Source: Chelonobacter oris
Lineage (GTDB): Bacteria; Pseudomonadota; Gammaproteobacteria; Enterobacterales; Pasteurellaceae
Direction: 5' to 3'
NCBI RefSeq assembly: GCF_000772535.1
Contig: NZ_JSUM01000005.1
Span: 55,368 to 119,367 of the forward strand
Length of the DNA stretch: 64,000 nt
The notes under the pieces: model-generated
The model's input: only the letters and a program-made list of their open reading frames with translations
What the model was told of the DNA's origin: nothing
The model's database searches: none
Translations under genes and position numbers: made by a program
Part shown: positions 28,121-37,505 of the stretch, piece after piece
Position numbering within the stretch: position 1 is the stretch's first letter
How the letters are laid out: each line of letters begins with the position of its first letter

Positions 28121-28159
28121 TTACGCGGAGTTACGCATGTGACGCGTAATTGTGCGTAA
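28121..28159. repeat. Double TTACGC/GCGTAA inverted repeat after hsdR
   Basis: Five bases after the hsdR stop, TTACGC occurs at 28121 and 28131 and its complement GCGTAA at 28144 and 28154, the copies being 10 bp apart on each side. The symmetric, helically phased layout suggests a protein-binding site or a transcript hairpin. There is no T run. It could mark the recombinase-binding region of the island's right end. Confidence 0.55.
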
Positions 28160-28640
28160 TTTGAGGTAACTCTATCTCAAACCTCAAATGGGCCGGTTAC
28201 ATTCTAGATGGAGCCTTGGTCTAAGGAGCTCTTAGCCGGTGATGTCTTGAAATCGGGTGTAAATACCAAGGTTTGACATAGAGTTGATGGCAAGAGCGGG
28301 AAATGGATTTTATTTCGCCGAGATCTTGCTAGAATGCGGTTCAATGTTTGGTAGAAACAACCAGCCTTCCAATACCCGCCTTTTTTGATTTTGGGTGTTG
28401 GAGCCGCCTGAGTTGATCAGGTGTTGTCGCTGAAAGTGTCAAGATTCTTTCTTTACACTTGGTGGCTAATACTCCCACAGTACTTGCCCAGAAAGTTGAC
28501 AATATTGGGCTTAACTTAACAGTTTTGGCTTTCGCTATGATAAAAACCAATATTTTCAATGAGTTGAATGGCTTGTTCGCTACATTATGTGAACTACCGT
28601 TTTAATTCGGCATAATCTGTTTTCATTAATACAAATTAAA
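28160..28640. other. Non-coding right end of the island
   Basis: About 480 bp without a supportable gene. A 72-codon frame on the minus strand has no recognisable features. Two short imperfect inverted repeats are visible, AAGTGT/ACACTT (28434-28460) and AAGTT/AACTT (28493-28517). CTTTACACTT at 28451-28460 is nearly the reverse complement of AATTGTAAAG upstream of the first recombinase gene. The last 100 bp are rather AT-rich, consistent with a GInt 3' end. Confidence 0.5.
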
Positions 28641-28644
28641 CGAT

Positions 28645-28677
28645 GAGGAACCAAGCGATGCGGGTTCCTCTTTTTTT
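28645..28677 (+). terminator. Rho-independent terminator at island right boundary
   Basis: An 8-bp stem (GAGGAACC at 28645-28652, GGTTCCTC at 28663-28670) with a 10-nt loop is followed by seven T. It reads in the direction of the island and ssb, so it may end hsdR transcription or be a backbone terminator stranded downstream of the insertion. The next uptake sequence, at about 28730, shows that backbone DNA has resumed. Confidence 0.75.
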
Positions 28678-28725
28678 GGACGTTTTTGCGGCTTGAACGG
28701 ATTATTTTACCGAAAACCAATTTAT

Positions 28726-29610
28726 CTACCGCACTTGGAGATGCGTTTTTAGAAACTGAATAAACACCTGCACTTTCACAGGCAGCAGGCGAGTTGTGGT
28801 AATGGCATGGACGGGAATCGGTTTAGTGTGCCAATCGGGCAGGATACGGATCAGTTTGCCTTCGGCAACGGCTTGCCGCACGACGATATTCGGCAATGCC
28901 GCGATCCCCAAATGTTGCAACGCCAATCTTAAATTAAAACCCAAACTATTGGCAAAGAAACACCCGTCCACATCTACGGTGTGCTGTTCGCCGTGACTAT
29001 GCCATAAGCGCCACTCATGATTATAGCCCGCTTGAATCCGAATAATTCGGTGCTGCGATAATTCATCGATATACATCGGTTCGCCTTGTTGTGCAAGATA
29101 ATCCGAAGAGGCATATAAACCGCCGTCCAATTCAGTCAATTTATGGGCAATCAGCCCGCTGTCTTTTAAATCCCCCAATCGAATAGAAAGATCAAAATTT
29201 TCACTGATTAAATCCGCTCGGCGTGATGAAAGATCAAATTCAAAGTGAATATGCGGATATTGCCGATGAAAGTGCGGTAATATCGCCGCCAGCACTTCAT
29301 AGGCAAAATCTACCGGCAAGGTGATACGCAGCGTCCCTGTCGGCATGGTTAACATATCCGTCAATTGCTGATGTGCGAGACGCGCTTCATCCACTATTTT
29401 GTGTGCTTTTTGATAATACAACCGCCCTGCTTCGGTCAATTCGATACGACGGGTTGTGCGGTTAAGCAAACGCAGTCCTATCGAGCGTTCCAGCTTGCTG
29501 ATTCGCCCGGATACTGTTGATTTCGGCATGTTCAAATTATTTGCCGCATTGGTAAAACCTTTCGCTTTTACGACTTCGACAAATAATGCCATGTCATTTA
29601 AGTAATCCAT
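28726..29610 (-). CDS. LysR-family transcriptional regulator
   Basis: Regulator of 294 residues with the N-terminal LysR helix-turn-helix (about 1-60, FTNAANNLNMPKSTVSGRIS) and a periplasmic-binding-like effector domain of the group that often controls oxidoreductase genes. Its stop lies close to the island's right edge. It is divergent from the alpha/beta hydrolase gene at 29721, which with the following genes is its likely target. The 110-bp AT-rich spacer should hold both promoters. The inducer is unknown. Confidence 0.9.
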   Translation of the reverse strand: MDYLNDMALFVEVVKAKGFTNAANNLNMPKSTVSGRISKLERSIGLRLLNRTTRRIELTEAGRLYYQKAHKIVDEARLAHQQLTDMLTMPTGTLRITLPVDFAYEVLAAILPHFHRQYPHIHFEFDLSSRRADLISENFDLSIRLGDLKDSGLIAHKLTELDGGLYASSDYLAQQGEPMYIDELSQHRIIRIQAGYNHEWRLWHSHGEQHTVDVDGCFFANSLGFNLRLALQHLGIAALPNIVVRQAVAEGKLIRILPDWHTKPIPVHAITTTRLLPVKVQVFIQFLKTHLQVR

Positions 29611-29720
29611 TTTATTGTTCCAAATTTCGTATAATGAATTCGATTTTTCGCTATTTATCCTATTTTATCCAACTCATATAATCAACACTATCAATTGAGA
29701 TCGTATATAGGAAATCATTT

Positions 29721-30581
29721 ATGCCATACCACACGCTAACCGTGCAAAATATCACTATTTTTTATCGTGAGGCGGGTGATCCGACTAAACCGACTGTAGT
29801 CCTGTTTCACGGTTTTCCGTCTGCAAGTCATATGTTTAGAGAGCTGATTCCGCAACTCGAGCCGGATTATCATGTTATTGCGCCTGATTATCCGGCTTTT
29901 GGACAATCCGATATTCCGCCGCGATCCGAATTTCACTACACCTTTGATAATATCGCCAATGTTATGGATAAATTTTTAACCGCACTTGGTATAAAGCGCT
30001 TTGCCATGTTTGTGTTTGATTACGGTGCGCCTATCGGTTTTCGGATTGCCTTAAAAGATCCCGCACGGATCACGGCAATTATCAGCTCGAACGGTAATAT
30101 TTACGAAGAGGGATTAGGTGAAAAATGGGCTCTGCGGGCAAAATATTGGCAGCACCCGACTAAAGCATTACGTGAGGAATACAAAACAGCCTTTGCCCCT
30201 GAAACCATTATCGGACAATACACCTTCGGCGCCCCCGAACAGACGGTTTCCCCCGACGGCTACTCGCTGGATATTTTCTATACGCAGCGTGCGGATTATG
30301 CCGAAATTCAATCCGATCTGATTTTTGATTATCAAAACAACATTAAATGCTATCCGGCGTTCCAACAGTATTTGCGCCGATACCAACCGCCCTTGCTCGC
30401 GGTGTGGGGAAAGAATGATCCGTCTTTTATCCCTGCCGGCGCAAACGCATTCAAACGTGATCTGCCGAATGCAGAAATCCACTTCGTTGAAAGCGGGCAC
30501 TTTCCGCTTGAAAGTCATGCCGGAGAAATTGGTGATTACATGCGGAACTTTTTAGCCGGGATAAATCATGGCATTGCATAA
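29721..30581 (+). CDS. Alpha/beta hydrolase, haloalkane dehalogenase/epoxide hydrolase-like
   Basis: Cytosolic alpha/beta hydrolase of 286 residues with the oxyanion motif HGFP (30-33). The nucleophile position is aspartate, D100 in VFDYGAP, with D233 or nearby as acid and H260 (ESGHFP) as base. An Asp nucleophile is typical of dehalogenases and epoxide hydrolases rather than esterases, but the substrate cannot be assigned. It is first of four genes on the plus strand and overlaps the MFS gene by 14 bp. Confidence 0.85.
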   Translation: MPYHTLTVQNITIFYREAGDPTKPTVVLFHGFPSASHMFRELIPQLEPDYHVIAPDYPAFGQSDIPPRSEFHYTFDNIANVMDKFLTALGIKRFAMFVFDYGAPIGFRIALKDPARITAIISSNGNIYEEGLGEKWALRAKYWQHPTKALREEYKTAFAPETIIGQYTFGAPEQTVSPDGYSLDIFYTQRADYAEIQSDLIFDYQNNIKCYPAFQQYLRRYQPPLLAVWGKNDPSFIPAGANAFKRDLPNAEIHFVESGHFPLESHAGEIGDYMRNFLAGINHGIA

Positions 30582-31719
30582 TCCTGCCCTGATCGGCATC
30601 AAAGCCTGCTTGATATTGGCTGTCGGAATGGGCTTCGGACGGTTTGCTTTCACGGCAATTTATCCGTATATGGTCGACGAACAATTACTGACGGTAACCG
30701 AAGGCAGTATCGCCGCGTCAATGAATTATATCGGCTATTTGATCGGTGCGTTGGCGGCAATCAAAATCAAACCGCATCATGCCGATGTGATGTGTATTTG
30801 CGCCTTATTAGGCACAACGCTCTGTCTATTGCTGCTCGCCCTGCCGCTATCAAGCCTGTGGATTATCGTGATCCGCGGCATTGCCGGCATATTCAGTGCC
30901 TTATCGATTATCGGTTCGTCAATGTGGCTGTTCAGTCAACGAGGGTTACATCGTCAAGCACCGCTGCTGTATGCCGGTGTCGGATTAGGTATCGCACTGT
31001 CTGCCGAAGTTGTCGTTATTGGCAATCACGTTCTGCTGACCTCTAGCGCGCTATGGCTGTTACTGGCTATCATCAGTATTGTGATAGTGTTGTTCGTCAT
31101 TCGAGATTTACGCCGGACAGCACCGCTCCTCTCGGCGCAATCGGCGAAAACCGCACTTACACGCCCTGATTTTCATGCCGTACCGTTGGTGATTATGTAT
31201 GGGTTGGCCGGTTTCGGTTATATCATCACCGCCACTTATCTGCCGTTATTCGTTAAATTGGCCATGCCGACGCTGAATGTCGGCCACATCTGGGCGGCAT
31301 TCGGACTGGGCGCTGTTCCGTCTTGCTTTATTTGGCATAAATTACGGCATAAACTCGGCTCGAAACGGGCGTTAATACTGAATTTGTGGTTACAGGCAAT
31401 CGGTGTCGTGCTGCCTGTTTTGCTGAACAATAACCTCGGTTATGTGTCGAGCGCCTTACTGGTCGGCGGCACTTTTATGGGGACAGTCACCATCGCCATG
31501 GCGCAAGCCCAATTGCTCGCACACCACAGCGGAAGGAATCTGCTTGCCATTATGACCGTCGCTTACGGCATCGGGCAGATTGCCGGCCCGCTGATTGCCG
31601 ATAGACTGTATCAAATCGAGCACAGTTTTAATCTGTCGTTACTGATCGCCGCAGCAGTCTTGATCGGCGGTGCAATCATTATCGCCAAAAAAGAAAGTAA
31701 GGCCGTTAAAGGTGAATAA
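30568..31719 (+). CDS. YbfB/YjiJ-family MFS transporter
   Basis: Major facilitator protein of 383 residues with about twelve hydrophobic segments. The N-terminal signature MGFGRFAFTAIYPYMV is that of the YbfB/YjiJ subfamily. The substrate is unknown. It begins inside the hydrolase gene, which suggests coupled translation and perhaps export or uptake of that enzyme's substrate or product. A USS core lies within the gene, so the cluster has been resident long enough to carry one. Confidence 0.88.
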   Translation: MALHNPALIGIKACLILAVGMGFGRFAFTAIYPYMVDEQLLTVTEGSIAASMNYIGYLIGALAAIKIKPHHADVMCICALLGTTLCLLLLALPLSSLWIIVIRGIAGIFSALSIIGSSMWLFSQRGLHRQAPLLYAGVGLGIALSAEVVVIGNHVLLTSSALWLLLAIISIVIVLFVIRDLRRTAPLLSAQSAKTALTRPDFHAVPLVIMYGLAGFGYIITATYLPLFVKLAMPTLNVGHIWAAFGLGAVPSCFIWHKLRHKLGSKRALILNLWLQAIGVVLPVLLNNNLGYVSSALLVGGTFMGTVTIAMAQAQLLAHHSGRNLLAIMTVAYGIGQIAGPLIADRLYQIEHSFNLSLLIAAAVLIGGAIIIAKKESKAVKGE

Positions 31720-31786
31720 TTTGTCGGTATACGGTACAGTTACGGTATTAAAACAACAATGTCAAATCTAAAAAACAAGGAGTCAT

Positions 31787-31993
31787 ATGCCTTACGTCAA
31801 TATTAAACTCACCGGGGGAAGCGAAGCCCCGACCGCCGCACAAAAAGCCGAATTGATTCAAGAGGTCACGGCACTGCTTTCCCGTGTGCTGAATAAAAAT
31901 CCCGAAACGACCGTTGTCGTGATCGACGAAGTGGATATGGATAATTGGGGTATCGGCGGCAAAACCGTGACCGTACGCCGAAAAATAAAATAA
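31787..31993 (+). CDS. 4-oxalocrotonate tautomerase family protein
   Basis: Small protein of 68 residues in the tautomerase superfamily. It begins MPYVNIKLTGG, so the catalytic Pro1 would be exposed after removal of Met, and contains the family segment VVVIDEVDMDNWGIGG. AAGGAG precedes the ATG. These enzymes act as oligomers on enol/keto substrates. The actual substrate is unknown. It is 10 bp before the nitroreductase gene and probably in the same transcript. Confidence 0.88.
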   Translation: MPYVNIKLTGGSEAPTAAQKAELIQEVTALLSRVLNKNPETTVVVIDEVDMDNWGIGGKTVTVRRKIK

Positions 31994-32003
31994 GGAAATC
32001 AAC

Positions 32004-32666
32004 ATGGAATCTCTCACCAAACAGCAAGTGCTGGACGCCTTTCACTTTCGTGCCGCCACTCGGCGTTATGATCCGGTGAAAAAAGTCAGCAAAGACGATT
32101 TTGACTATATTTTGCAACTGGCTCGCCTTTCACCCAGTTCGGTCGGTTCCGAGCCGTGGAAATTTCTGGTGGTGCAAAATCCCGAATTACGCCAAAAATT
32201 GAAACCGGTCGGTTGGGGAATGGCGAGCCAACTTGATGATGCCAGTTATCTGGTGGTGATATTGGCTAAGAAAAACGCCCGTTACGACTCCGACTTTTTC
32301 CGTCAAGGATTGGAAAAACGCGGTTTGACGGAAGAACAGATGCAGAAAACGCTGGCGATGTATCAACGGTTTCAAATCGATGACATGCATCTGCTTGAAA
32401 GTGACCGCACTTTGTTCGACTGGACCAGCAAACAAACTTACATCGCCTTGGCAAACATGATGACCGGCGCCGCACTGATCGGCATCGACAGCTGTCCGGT
32501 GGAAGGTTTCAACTATGCCGAAGTCAATCGTATTTTGGCGCAAGCCGGGGCATTCGATCCGAATGAATGGGGCGTTTCGGTCGTGGTGACGTTCGGTTAT
32601 CGAGCAAAAGACATCAAATCCAAATATCGTAAGCCGATTGATGAAATCGTGAAATGGATTGAATAG
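32004..32666 (+). CDS. Nitroreductase family NAD(P)H oxidoreductase
   Basis: FMN-dependent nitroreductase of the NfsB type, 220 residues. The N-terminal FMN-binding segment FHFRAATRRYDP, the SPSSVGSEPWKFLVV stretch and the C-terminal GWGV-like EWGVSVVVTFGYR are family features. Likely electron acceptors are nitroaromatics or quinones. It closes the hydrolase/MFS/tautomerase cluster divergent from LysR. The 242 bp after it hold no gene, only uptake-sequence cores. Confidence 0.9.
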   Translation: MESLTKQQVLDAFHFRAATRRYDPVKKVSKDDFDYILQLARLSPSSVGSEPWKFLVVQNPELRQKLKPVGWGMASQLDDASYLVVILAKKNARYDSDFFRQGLEKRGLTEEQMQKTLAMYQRFQIDDMHLLESDRTLFDWTSKQTYIALANMMTGAALIGIDSCPVEGFNYAEVNRILAQAGAFDPNEWGVSVVVTFGYRAKDIKSKYRKPIDEIVKWIE

Positions 32667-32908
32667 CCCTGCCGAAGTACGGTCAAATACAGTGTATCTG
32701 ACTTTTGCCAAAAACGGATGCCGCACTTAGCCCGATCAATGCGAAAGTGCGGTATACCGTGAAAATCATTCCGTGCAATCACAATCACACCGATTAATGA
32801 ATATAGCTTATAAGTCCTATCAAAAATCGTCGCTAATGAAATAAATCATGTTCTAGTATAATCAAGTTGTTTAAGCATTAACCACTTCACTGACCAAAGG
32901 ACGATATT

Positions 32909-34057
32909 ATGTACGAATTTAGCTTTTGTAATCCAACCCGTATCGAGTTCGGCTCGGATAAAGAAAAAAATATTGGCCGCTATATGAAAGAGTTTGGCGT
33001 CCAAAAAACCATTCTGGTTTTCGGCAGCAATCGCATCAAGCAATCCGGACTGTTTGACGATGTCGCCGCCAGCCTCACGCAAAACGGGATTGAATTTCTC
33101 GAATTGGGCGGTGTGAAAAGCAATCCGGTTTTAAGTAAAGTAAACGAGGGCATTGAACTTGCCAAATCATTTGCCGCCGATAGTGTCTTAAGCGTGGGCG
33201 GCGGCTCATGTCTTGACAGTGCCAAGGCCATTGCCGCCGGCGCATTATATGACGGTGATGTTTGGGATTTCTTTATCGGTAAAGCCAAGGTTGAAAAAGC
33301 CTTAGCCGTATTTGATATTATCACGCTGGCTGCCACCGGCAGCGAAATGAATAGCGGCGGTGTGGTGATGAAAGAAGAAACCCAACAGAAATATTCATTA
33401 AGCGGTTTCCCGCTCTACCCTAAAGTTTCGGTCATAAATCCGACATTACAGGCAACCGTCGGCTCCGATTATCTGGTGTATTCCGCCGCCGATATTATCG
33501 CACATTCGATTGAAGGGTATTTTACCGCCGACATACAGCCTGAGATTATCAATATGCAGATCGAGGCCAATATCAAAACGGTCATCAAAACCACCGAAAT
33601 ATTGCTCGCCAATCCTGATGACGATGCGGCGCGCGGTGAATTCGCATGGGCGGCGACCATGGCACTGAACGGATTAACCTATGTAGGGACACGGGGCTAC
33701 AGCTATCCGAATCACATGATTGAACACGCCATGAGTGCGGTATGTGACGTGCCGCATGGTGCCGGGCTTTCCGTTATTATGCCGGCATGGATGAAATGGT
33801 GGAAAAACAGAAATCCAACACAATTCGAACGTTTTGCCAACGAAATTTTCGGATTACAAACCGCAGATCAAGGGATTGACGCCTTAAAGGCTTGGTTCGA
33901 TAAAATCGGCACGCCGACAACACTGGCTCAACTCAATATTGAGGGGCAAGTTCTGGATAAAGTTATCGACAATGCAGCCCAAAATGCGATTGATTGGCAG
34001 ATGAGCGACACCTACAGCAAAGATGCTATCCGTGAAGTTTTTGAATTGGCAAAATAA
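32909..34057 (+). CDS. Iron-containing alcohol dehydrogenase
   Basis: Group III metal-dependent alcohol dehydrogenase of 382 residues, similar to NADH-dependent butanol dehydrogenases and YqhD. It has the nucleotide-binding [15 protein letters not shown] near residue 95, HSIEGYF and the metal-binding [18 protein letters not shown]. It would interconvert aldehydes and alcohols. AAAGGA lies just before the ATG. The aldo/keto reductase gene follows after 31 bp, so the two probably form an aldehyde-reducing operon. Confidence 0.9.
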   Translation: MYEFSFCNPTRIEFGSDKEKNIGRYMKEFGVQKTILVFGSNRIKQSGLFDDVAASLTQNGIEFLELGGVKSNPVLSKVNEGIELAKSFAADSVLSVGGGSCLDSAKAIAAGALYDGDVWDFFIGKAKVEKALAVFDIITLAATGSEMNSGGVVMKEETQQKYSLSGFPLYPKVSVINPTLQATVGSDYLVYSAADIIAHSIEGYFTADIQPEIINMQIEANIKTVIKTTEILLANPDDDAARGEFAWAATMALNGLTYVGTRGYSYPNHMIEHAMSAVCDVPHGAGLSVIMPAWMKWWKNRNPTQFERFANEIFGLQTADQGIDALKAWFDKIGTPTTLAQLNIEGQVLDKVIDNAAQNAIDWQMSDTYSKDAIREVFELAK

Positions 34058-34088
34058 CCGAAAAGTACGCTTACGACAGGAGGATATG

Positions 34089-34943
34089 ATGCAAACAATC
34101 AAATTGAATAACGGCGTAGAAATGCCGATGCTGGGCTTCGGCGTATATCAAATTCCGACGGAAGAAACCGAACAGGCGGTGCTGAATGCGCTGAAAACAG
34201 GGTATCGTTTAATTGATACTGCGGCGGCCTATTTTAATGAACAAGCGGTAGGCGCCGCCATTAAAGCCAGCGGAATTCCTCGTGAGGAGATTTTCGTCAC
34301 GACCAAATTATGGATCAAAAAACGCGGTTATGAAGAAACGCTCACTGCCTTTCAAAAATCACTGGATCGTTTGGGACTTGAGTACCTTGATCTCTATTTA
34401 ATCCATCAGCCGATCGGCGATATTTACGGGGAATGGCGTGCCATGGAAGAACTTTATCAAGCCGGCAAAATTCGCGCCGTCGGCGTGAGTAATTTTCACC
34501 CTGATCGGCTCGAGGATCTGATCGCACATCATGACATTATCCCGGCAGTCAACCAAATTGAAACGCACCCGTTCTATCAACGTGAAGAGGAACTCGCTTT
34601 TCATAGCAAAAACAATATCGTACAACAATCGTGGGCCTCATTTGCCGAAGGCAAAAACGAGATATTCAACAACCCGATATTAACGGTTATTGCACAACAA
34701 CACGGAAAAAGTGTCGCGCAAGTGATTTTGCGCTGGCTTAATCAACGGGGAGTGGCTGTGATTCCAAAATCGGTAAAAGCAGAACGCATAGCGGAGAATG
34801 CGGCTATTTTCAACTTCAGCCTAAGTGCGGATGAGATGGCAAAAATCGCCGAACTTGACGGCAAAACAAGCCTGTTTATCGATCACCGCAATCCTGAAAG
34901 CGTAAAATGGCTTGCACAGTGGGGCGTAGATTGGGACATATAG
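34089..34943 (+). CDS. Aldo/keto reductase
   Basis: NADPH-dependent aldo/keto reductase of 284 residues from the ATG at 34089. An adjacent ATG at 34086 leaves too little room after AGGAGG, and a longer frame from 34023 would overlap the dehydrogenase. Family features are [20 protein letters not shown] (with the catalytic tyrosine) and [12 protein letters not shown]. Reduction of 2-keto acids or aldehydes such as methylglyoxal is a reasonable role, but the substrate is not shown. Confidence 0.9.
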   Translation: MQTIKLNNGVEMPMLGFGVYQIPTEETEQAVLNALKTGYRLIDTAAAYFNEQAVGAAIKASGIPREEIFVTTKLWIKKRGYEETLTAFQKSLDRLGLEYLDLYLIHQPIGDIYGEWRAMEELYQAGKIRAVGVSNFHPDRLEDLIAHHDIIPAVNQIETHPFYQREEELAFHSKNNIVQQSWASFAEGKNEIFNNPILTVIAQQHGKSVAQVILRWLNQRGVAVIPKSVKAERIAENAAIFNFSLSADEMAKIAELDGKTSLFIDHRNPESVKWLAQWGVDWDI

Positions 34944-35007
34944 CCATAAGGCGATTGAGTAGAAGATCAGATCGCCCCGCGCAAAAGTGCGGTTGTTGAC
35001 ACCCCAG

Positions 35008-35670
35008 CTAGTGGCGGTGTCCACTGTGTTTGTCAAGCTCAAGTGCGGTCTCAGCGCTTAATGCCTTAACCGCGGCATAAGTTACTTTTGTACCGCTTTG
35101 CAAAATAATGCCGCTCAACAGCAGGCTGGCGGCGGGATCAACCCATTGCCAGCCTAACAGTAAAGCACTCAACCCTGCCGCAATGGCAACCACCGACCCC
35201 AGTAAATCAGCCAAAACATGCAGATAAGCGGCGCGGATATTCAGATTATCTTGATCCGCTTTAACCATCATTTTGGCGACTAACACATTGACCGCCAATC
35301 CCAATATCGCCACTAAAATCATCGGCAGCGCAATCACTTCACTCGGATTTTTTAAACGTATAATCGCTTCATAAATAATGTAAAGCGCGATCAGAATCAA
35401 GGAAGCGCCGTTAATCAACGCCAACCGTTTCGACAAGCCCGGGAATTTGTTCGCCATAATCACCGCCGACAGTGCCACCCCCAACGACAGCGAATCATTC
35501 GCCATATGACCGGCATCCGCCGTCAATGCCAAGCTATTGAAAAGATAGCCGCCGAGAAATTCTATCAACATAAAACCGCTGATAATGCAGAAACTCCACA
35601 TTAAACGCCGCCGATCGCCTGCTGACGATGCAATATGGTCAGAATGTTGATGGGAATGGTGGTTTGACAT
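35008..35670 (-). CDS. Cation diffusion facilitator (CzcD/ZitB-like metal exporter)
   Basis: Membrane metal/proton antiporter of 220 residues with six hydrophobic segments. It has the HxxxD pairs in ALTADAGHMANDS (H55, D59) and YLHVLADLLGS. Histidine-rich tails at both ends (SNHHSHQHSDH and HSGHRH) point to Zn, Co or similar ions. It is shorter than most CDF proteins because the cytosolic C-terminal domain is almost absent. The start at 35670 follows AAGGAA. A frame 12 codons longer is less likely. Confidence 0.88.
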   Translation of the reverse strand: MSNHHSHQHSDHIASSAGDRRRLMWSFCIISGFMLIEFLGGYLFNSLALTADAGHMANDSLSLGVALSAVIMANKFPGLSKRLALINGASLILIALYIIYEAIIRLKNPSEVIALPMILVAILGLAVNVLVAKMMVKADQDNLNIRAAYLHVLADLLGSVVAIAAGLSALLLGWQWVDPAASLLLSGIILQSGTKVTYAAVKALSAETALELDKHSGHRH

Positions 35671-35894
35671 GGTATTCCTTAATTGTGCATTCACTTCGAT
35701 CATCACCTAGTTTAAACGCTGCCGCTACCACGAAGTCAAGTTTTTCCGTCGCCGAAACAAGTATAAGTTTTACCCTATACCTTTTATATAAAAAATCATA
35801 TTGGACTGATAGCGAATGAATTAAATAGGATATACACACAAATTTCAGGTCTTTACTGCTCGCTTCATCGTCATTACCCGAAAGGAAATAAACT

Positions 35895-37172
35895 ATGAGT
35901 CCAAGTACTATCACCCTGCTGTTTCTTTTATTTGCCGTCATCATGTTCATTTGGGAAAAAATTCCGTTGGCGCTCACCGCCATGATAGTTTGTATCGGCT
36001 TAATTCTGACCGGCGTGTTGGATGTCAAAACCGCTTTTCTCGGTTTCATTGACTCCAATGTAATTTTGATTGTCGCCATGTTTGTCATTGGCGGCGCTCT
36101 GTTTGAAACCGGCATGGCGAATAAAATCGGCGGCTTAGTCACTCGTTTCGCTAAAACCGAACGCCAATTAACCGTTGCCGTCATGTTGATTACCGGCTTG
36201 ATGTCCGGATTATTATCCAATACCGGCACTGCCGCCATTTTGATTCCGGTCGTGATCGGGATCGCAACCAAAGCCAATTTTTCCCGTTCACGATTATTGA
36301 TGCCGTTAGTTTTTGCCGCTGCAATGGGTGGAAATCTGTCCTTAATCGGTGCGCCGGGCAACTTGATTGCCCAAGGGGTGCTGGAACAAGGTGCCGGATT
36401 GAAATTCGGTTTTTTTGAATATGCCAAAATCGGCTTGCCGATTTTAGTGGTCGGCATTCTCTACTTTGTGTTTATCGGCTATCGCTTTTTGCCTGCAACA
36501 CAAAACTTAAGCATTCACGATTCCATTTACAGCGATGAAAAAATTGACTATCAGCGCATTCCCGTCTGGAAACAGCGGTTATCATTACTGATTTTAATCG
36601 GCACGTTACTGGCGATGGTGTTGGAAGAGGTGATTGGGGTAAGATTTTATCTCTCCGCCTGCATTGGCGCGATTCTCTTGGTATTAACCGGCGTCATGAG
36701 CGAAAAAGAAGCCTATAAAGCGATTGATTCTCAAGTTATTTTCTTATTTGGCGGCACACTGGCGCTGGCAACGGCACTAAAAAACAGCGGTGCCGGCCTA
36801 GCCATTGCCAATACGATTATCGGCTTTTTAGGTGAAAATCCAAGTCCGTTTATCTTATTGGCGACGATATTTTTAATCAGCTGTATTTTAACCAACTTTA
36901 TGTCCAATACGGCAACGACCGCCCTATTAGCCCCAATCTGCCTGTCGATTGCCAACCAACTGGGGGCGGATCCCCGCTCGGTTCTGATGGCAACCGTTAT
37001 CGGCGCCTCCTGCGCCTACGCCACACCGATCGGTATGCCGGCCAATACGATGATACTCTCTGTCGGCGGCTACAAATTTACCGATTATGTCAAGGCCGGT
37101 CTACCGTTGATTATTGTCTCAACCATCGTCAGCCTGATCCTGTTGCCGATATTCTATCCGTTTTATCCGTAG
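35895..37172 (+). CDS. SLC13/ArsB-type anion permease
   Basis: Ion-transporter superfamily permease of 425 residues with about eleven hydrophobic segments. The two repeated halves carry the diagnostic SNTGTAAILIPV and SNTATTALLAPI loops, as in Na/dicarboxylate-sulfate symporters. GAAAGGAAA precedes the start. The substrate (dicarboxylate, sulfate or other anion) cannot be fixed. It is divergent from the CDF exporter, 224 bp away. Confidence 0.88.
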   Translation: MSPSTITLLFLLFAVIMFIWEKIPLALTAMIVCIGLILTGVLDVKTAFLGFIDSNVILIVAMFVIGGALFETGMANKIGGLVTRFAKTERQLTVAVMLITGLMSGLLSNTGTAAILIPVVIGIATKANFSRSRLLMPLVFAAAMGGNLSLIGAPGNLIAQGVLEQGAGLKFGFFEYAKIGLPILVVGILYFVFIGYRFLPATQNLSIHDSIYSDEKIDYQRIPVWKQRLSLLILIGTLLAMVLEEVIGVRFYLSACIGAILLVLTGVMSEKEAYKAIDSQVIFLFGGTLALATALKNSGAGLAIANTIIGFLGENPSPFILLATIFLISCILTNFMSNTATTALLAPICLSIANQLGADPRSVLMATVIGASCAYATPIGMPANTMILSVGGYKFTDYVKAGLPLIIVSTIVSLILLPIFYPFYP

Positions 37173-37185
37173 TTTTTACACAGAC

Positions 37186-37211
37186 AAAAGTCATGCCAGC
37201 GCATGGCTTTT
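37186..37211 (+). terminator. Hairpin after the anion permease
   Basis: A 10-bp stem with one G-T pair (AAAAGTCATG/CATGGCTTTT) and a 6-nt loop starts 14 bp after the stop. The T run forms part of the right arm. Confidence 0.6.
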
Positions 37212-37505
37212 GCTGTAATTTATCATACGGCAGCGTCCGCCCCGTTTTTTACCCTCAGTCAAACCGCACTTTGCATCGCTTTCCTACTTGTCAGCGGTTA
37301 TCCATTCATAGTTTTAAACTAATGATGAATTCAATATCACGGCACTACCCCTTTATTGCGTTTGCTTTATACTTTAAATAACAACACCCATTATCCGTAT
37401 AAAAAGGTTATGGTGGAGTCAATAAACCGTTAACGCATACAACGGCTTGTTTGAGCAAGTTCACAACGTTGATACCGCACTTTTAGTTTACTCGGGGATT
37501 TTACG
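37212..37505. other. Non-coding gap before the secreted hydrolase operon
   Basis: About 290 bp without a supportable gene. A 62-codon frame here has no recognisable features. Two uptake-sequence cores lie at about 37263 and 37475. The promoter for the operon starting at 37506 should be in the last 130 bp, but I could not pick out a convincing pair of hexamers. Confidence 0.5.

Larger units (their letters stand above)
10620..28640 (+). mobile_element. GInt-type genomic island with defence cargo (approximate ends)
   Basis: About 18 kb between the ssb terminator and a LysR gene. I found no uptake-sequence core inside, although the flanking backbone has them frequently, and codon choice is different. 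The 5' end has four overlapping genes, three tyrosine recombinases and a coiled-coil protein, the ginABCD organisation published for GInt islands. Cargo follows on the same strand: an XRE/ImmA-PIN pair and a type I restriction operon with inserted helicase and DprA-like genes. A gene-free right end of about 520 bp fits the AT-rich 3' segment described for GInts. Exact attachment sites were not identified, so both ends are estimates to within roughly 100 bp. Confidence 0.8.

Noticed and set aside
28332..28341. Possible uptake sequence (GAATGCGGTT) inside the island
   Set aside because: The core requires AAGTGCGGT. This differs at the third position, so it does not count against the absence of uptake sequences.
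28341..28559. 72-codon frame in the island's right end
   Set aside because: No ribosome site and no recognisable motif. The region has inverted repeats better read as non-coding.
35639..36457. 272-codon minus-strand frame opposite the anion permease
   Set aside because: Overlaps both the CDF gene and the permease, with Pro/Lys/Ile-rich shadow composition.
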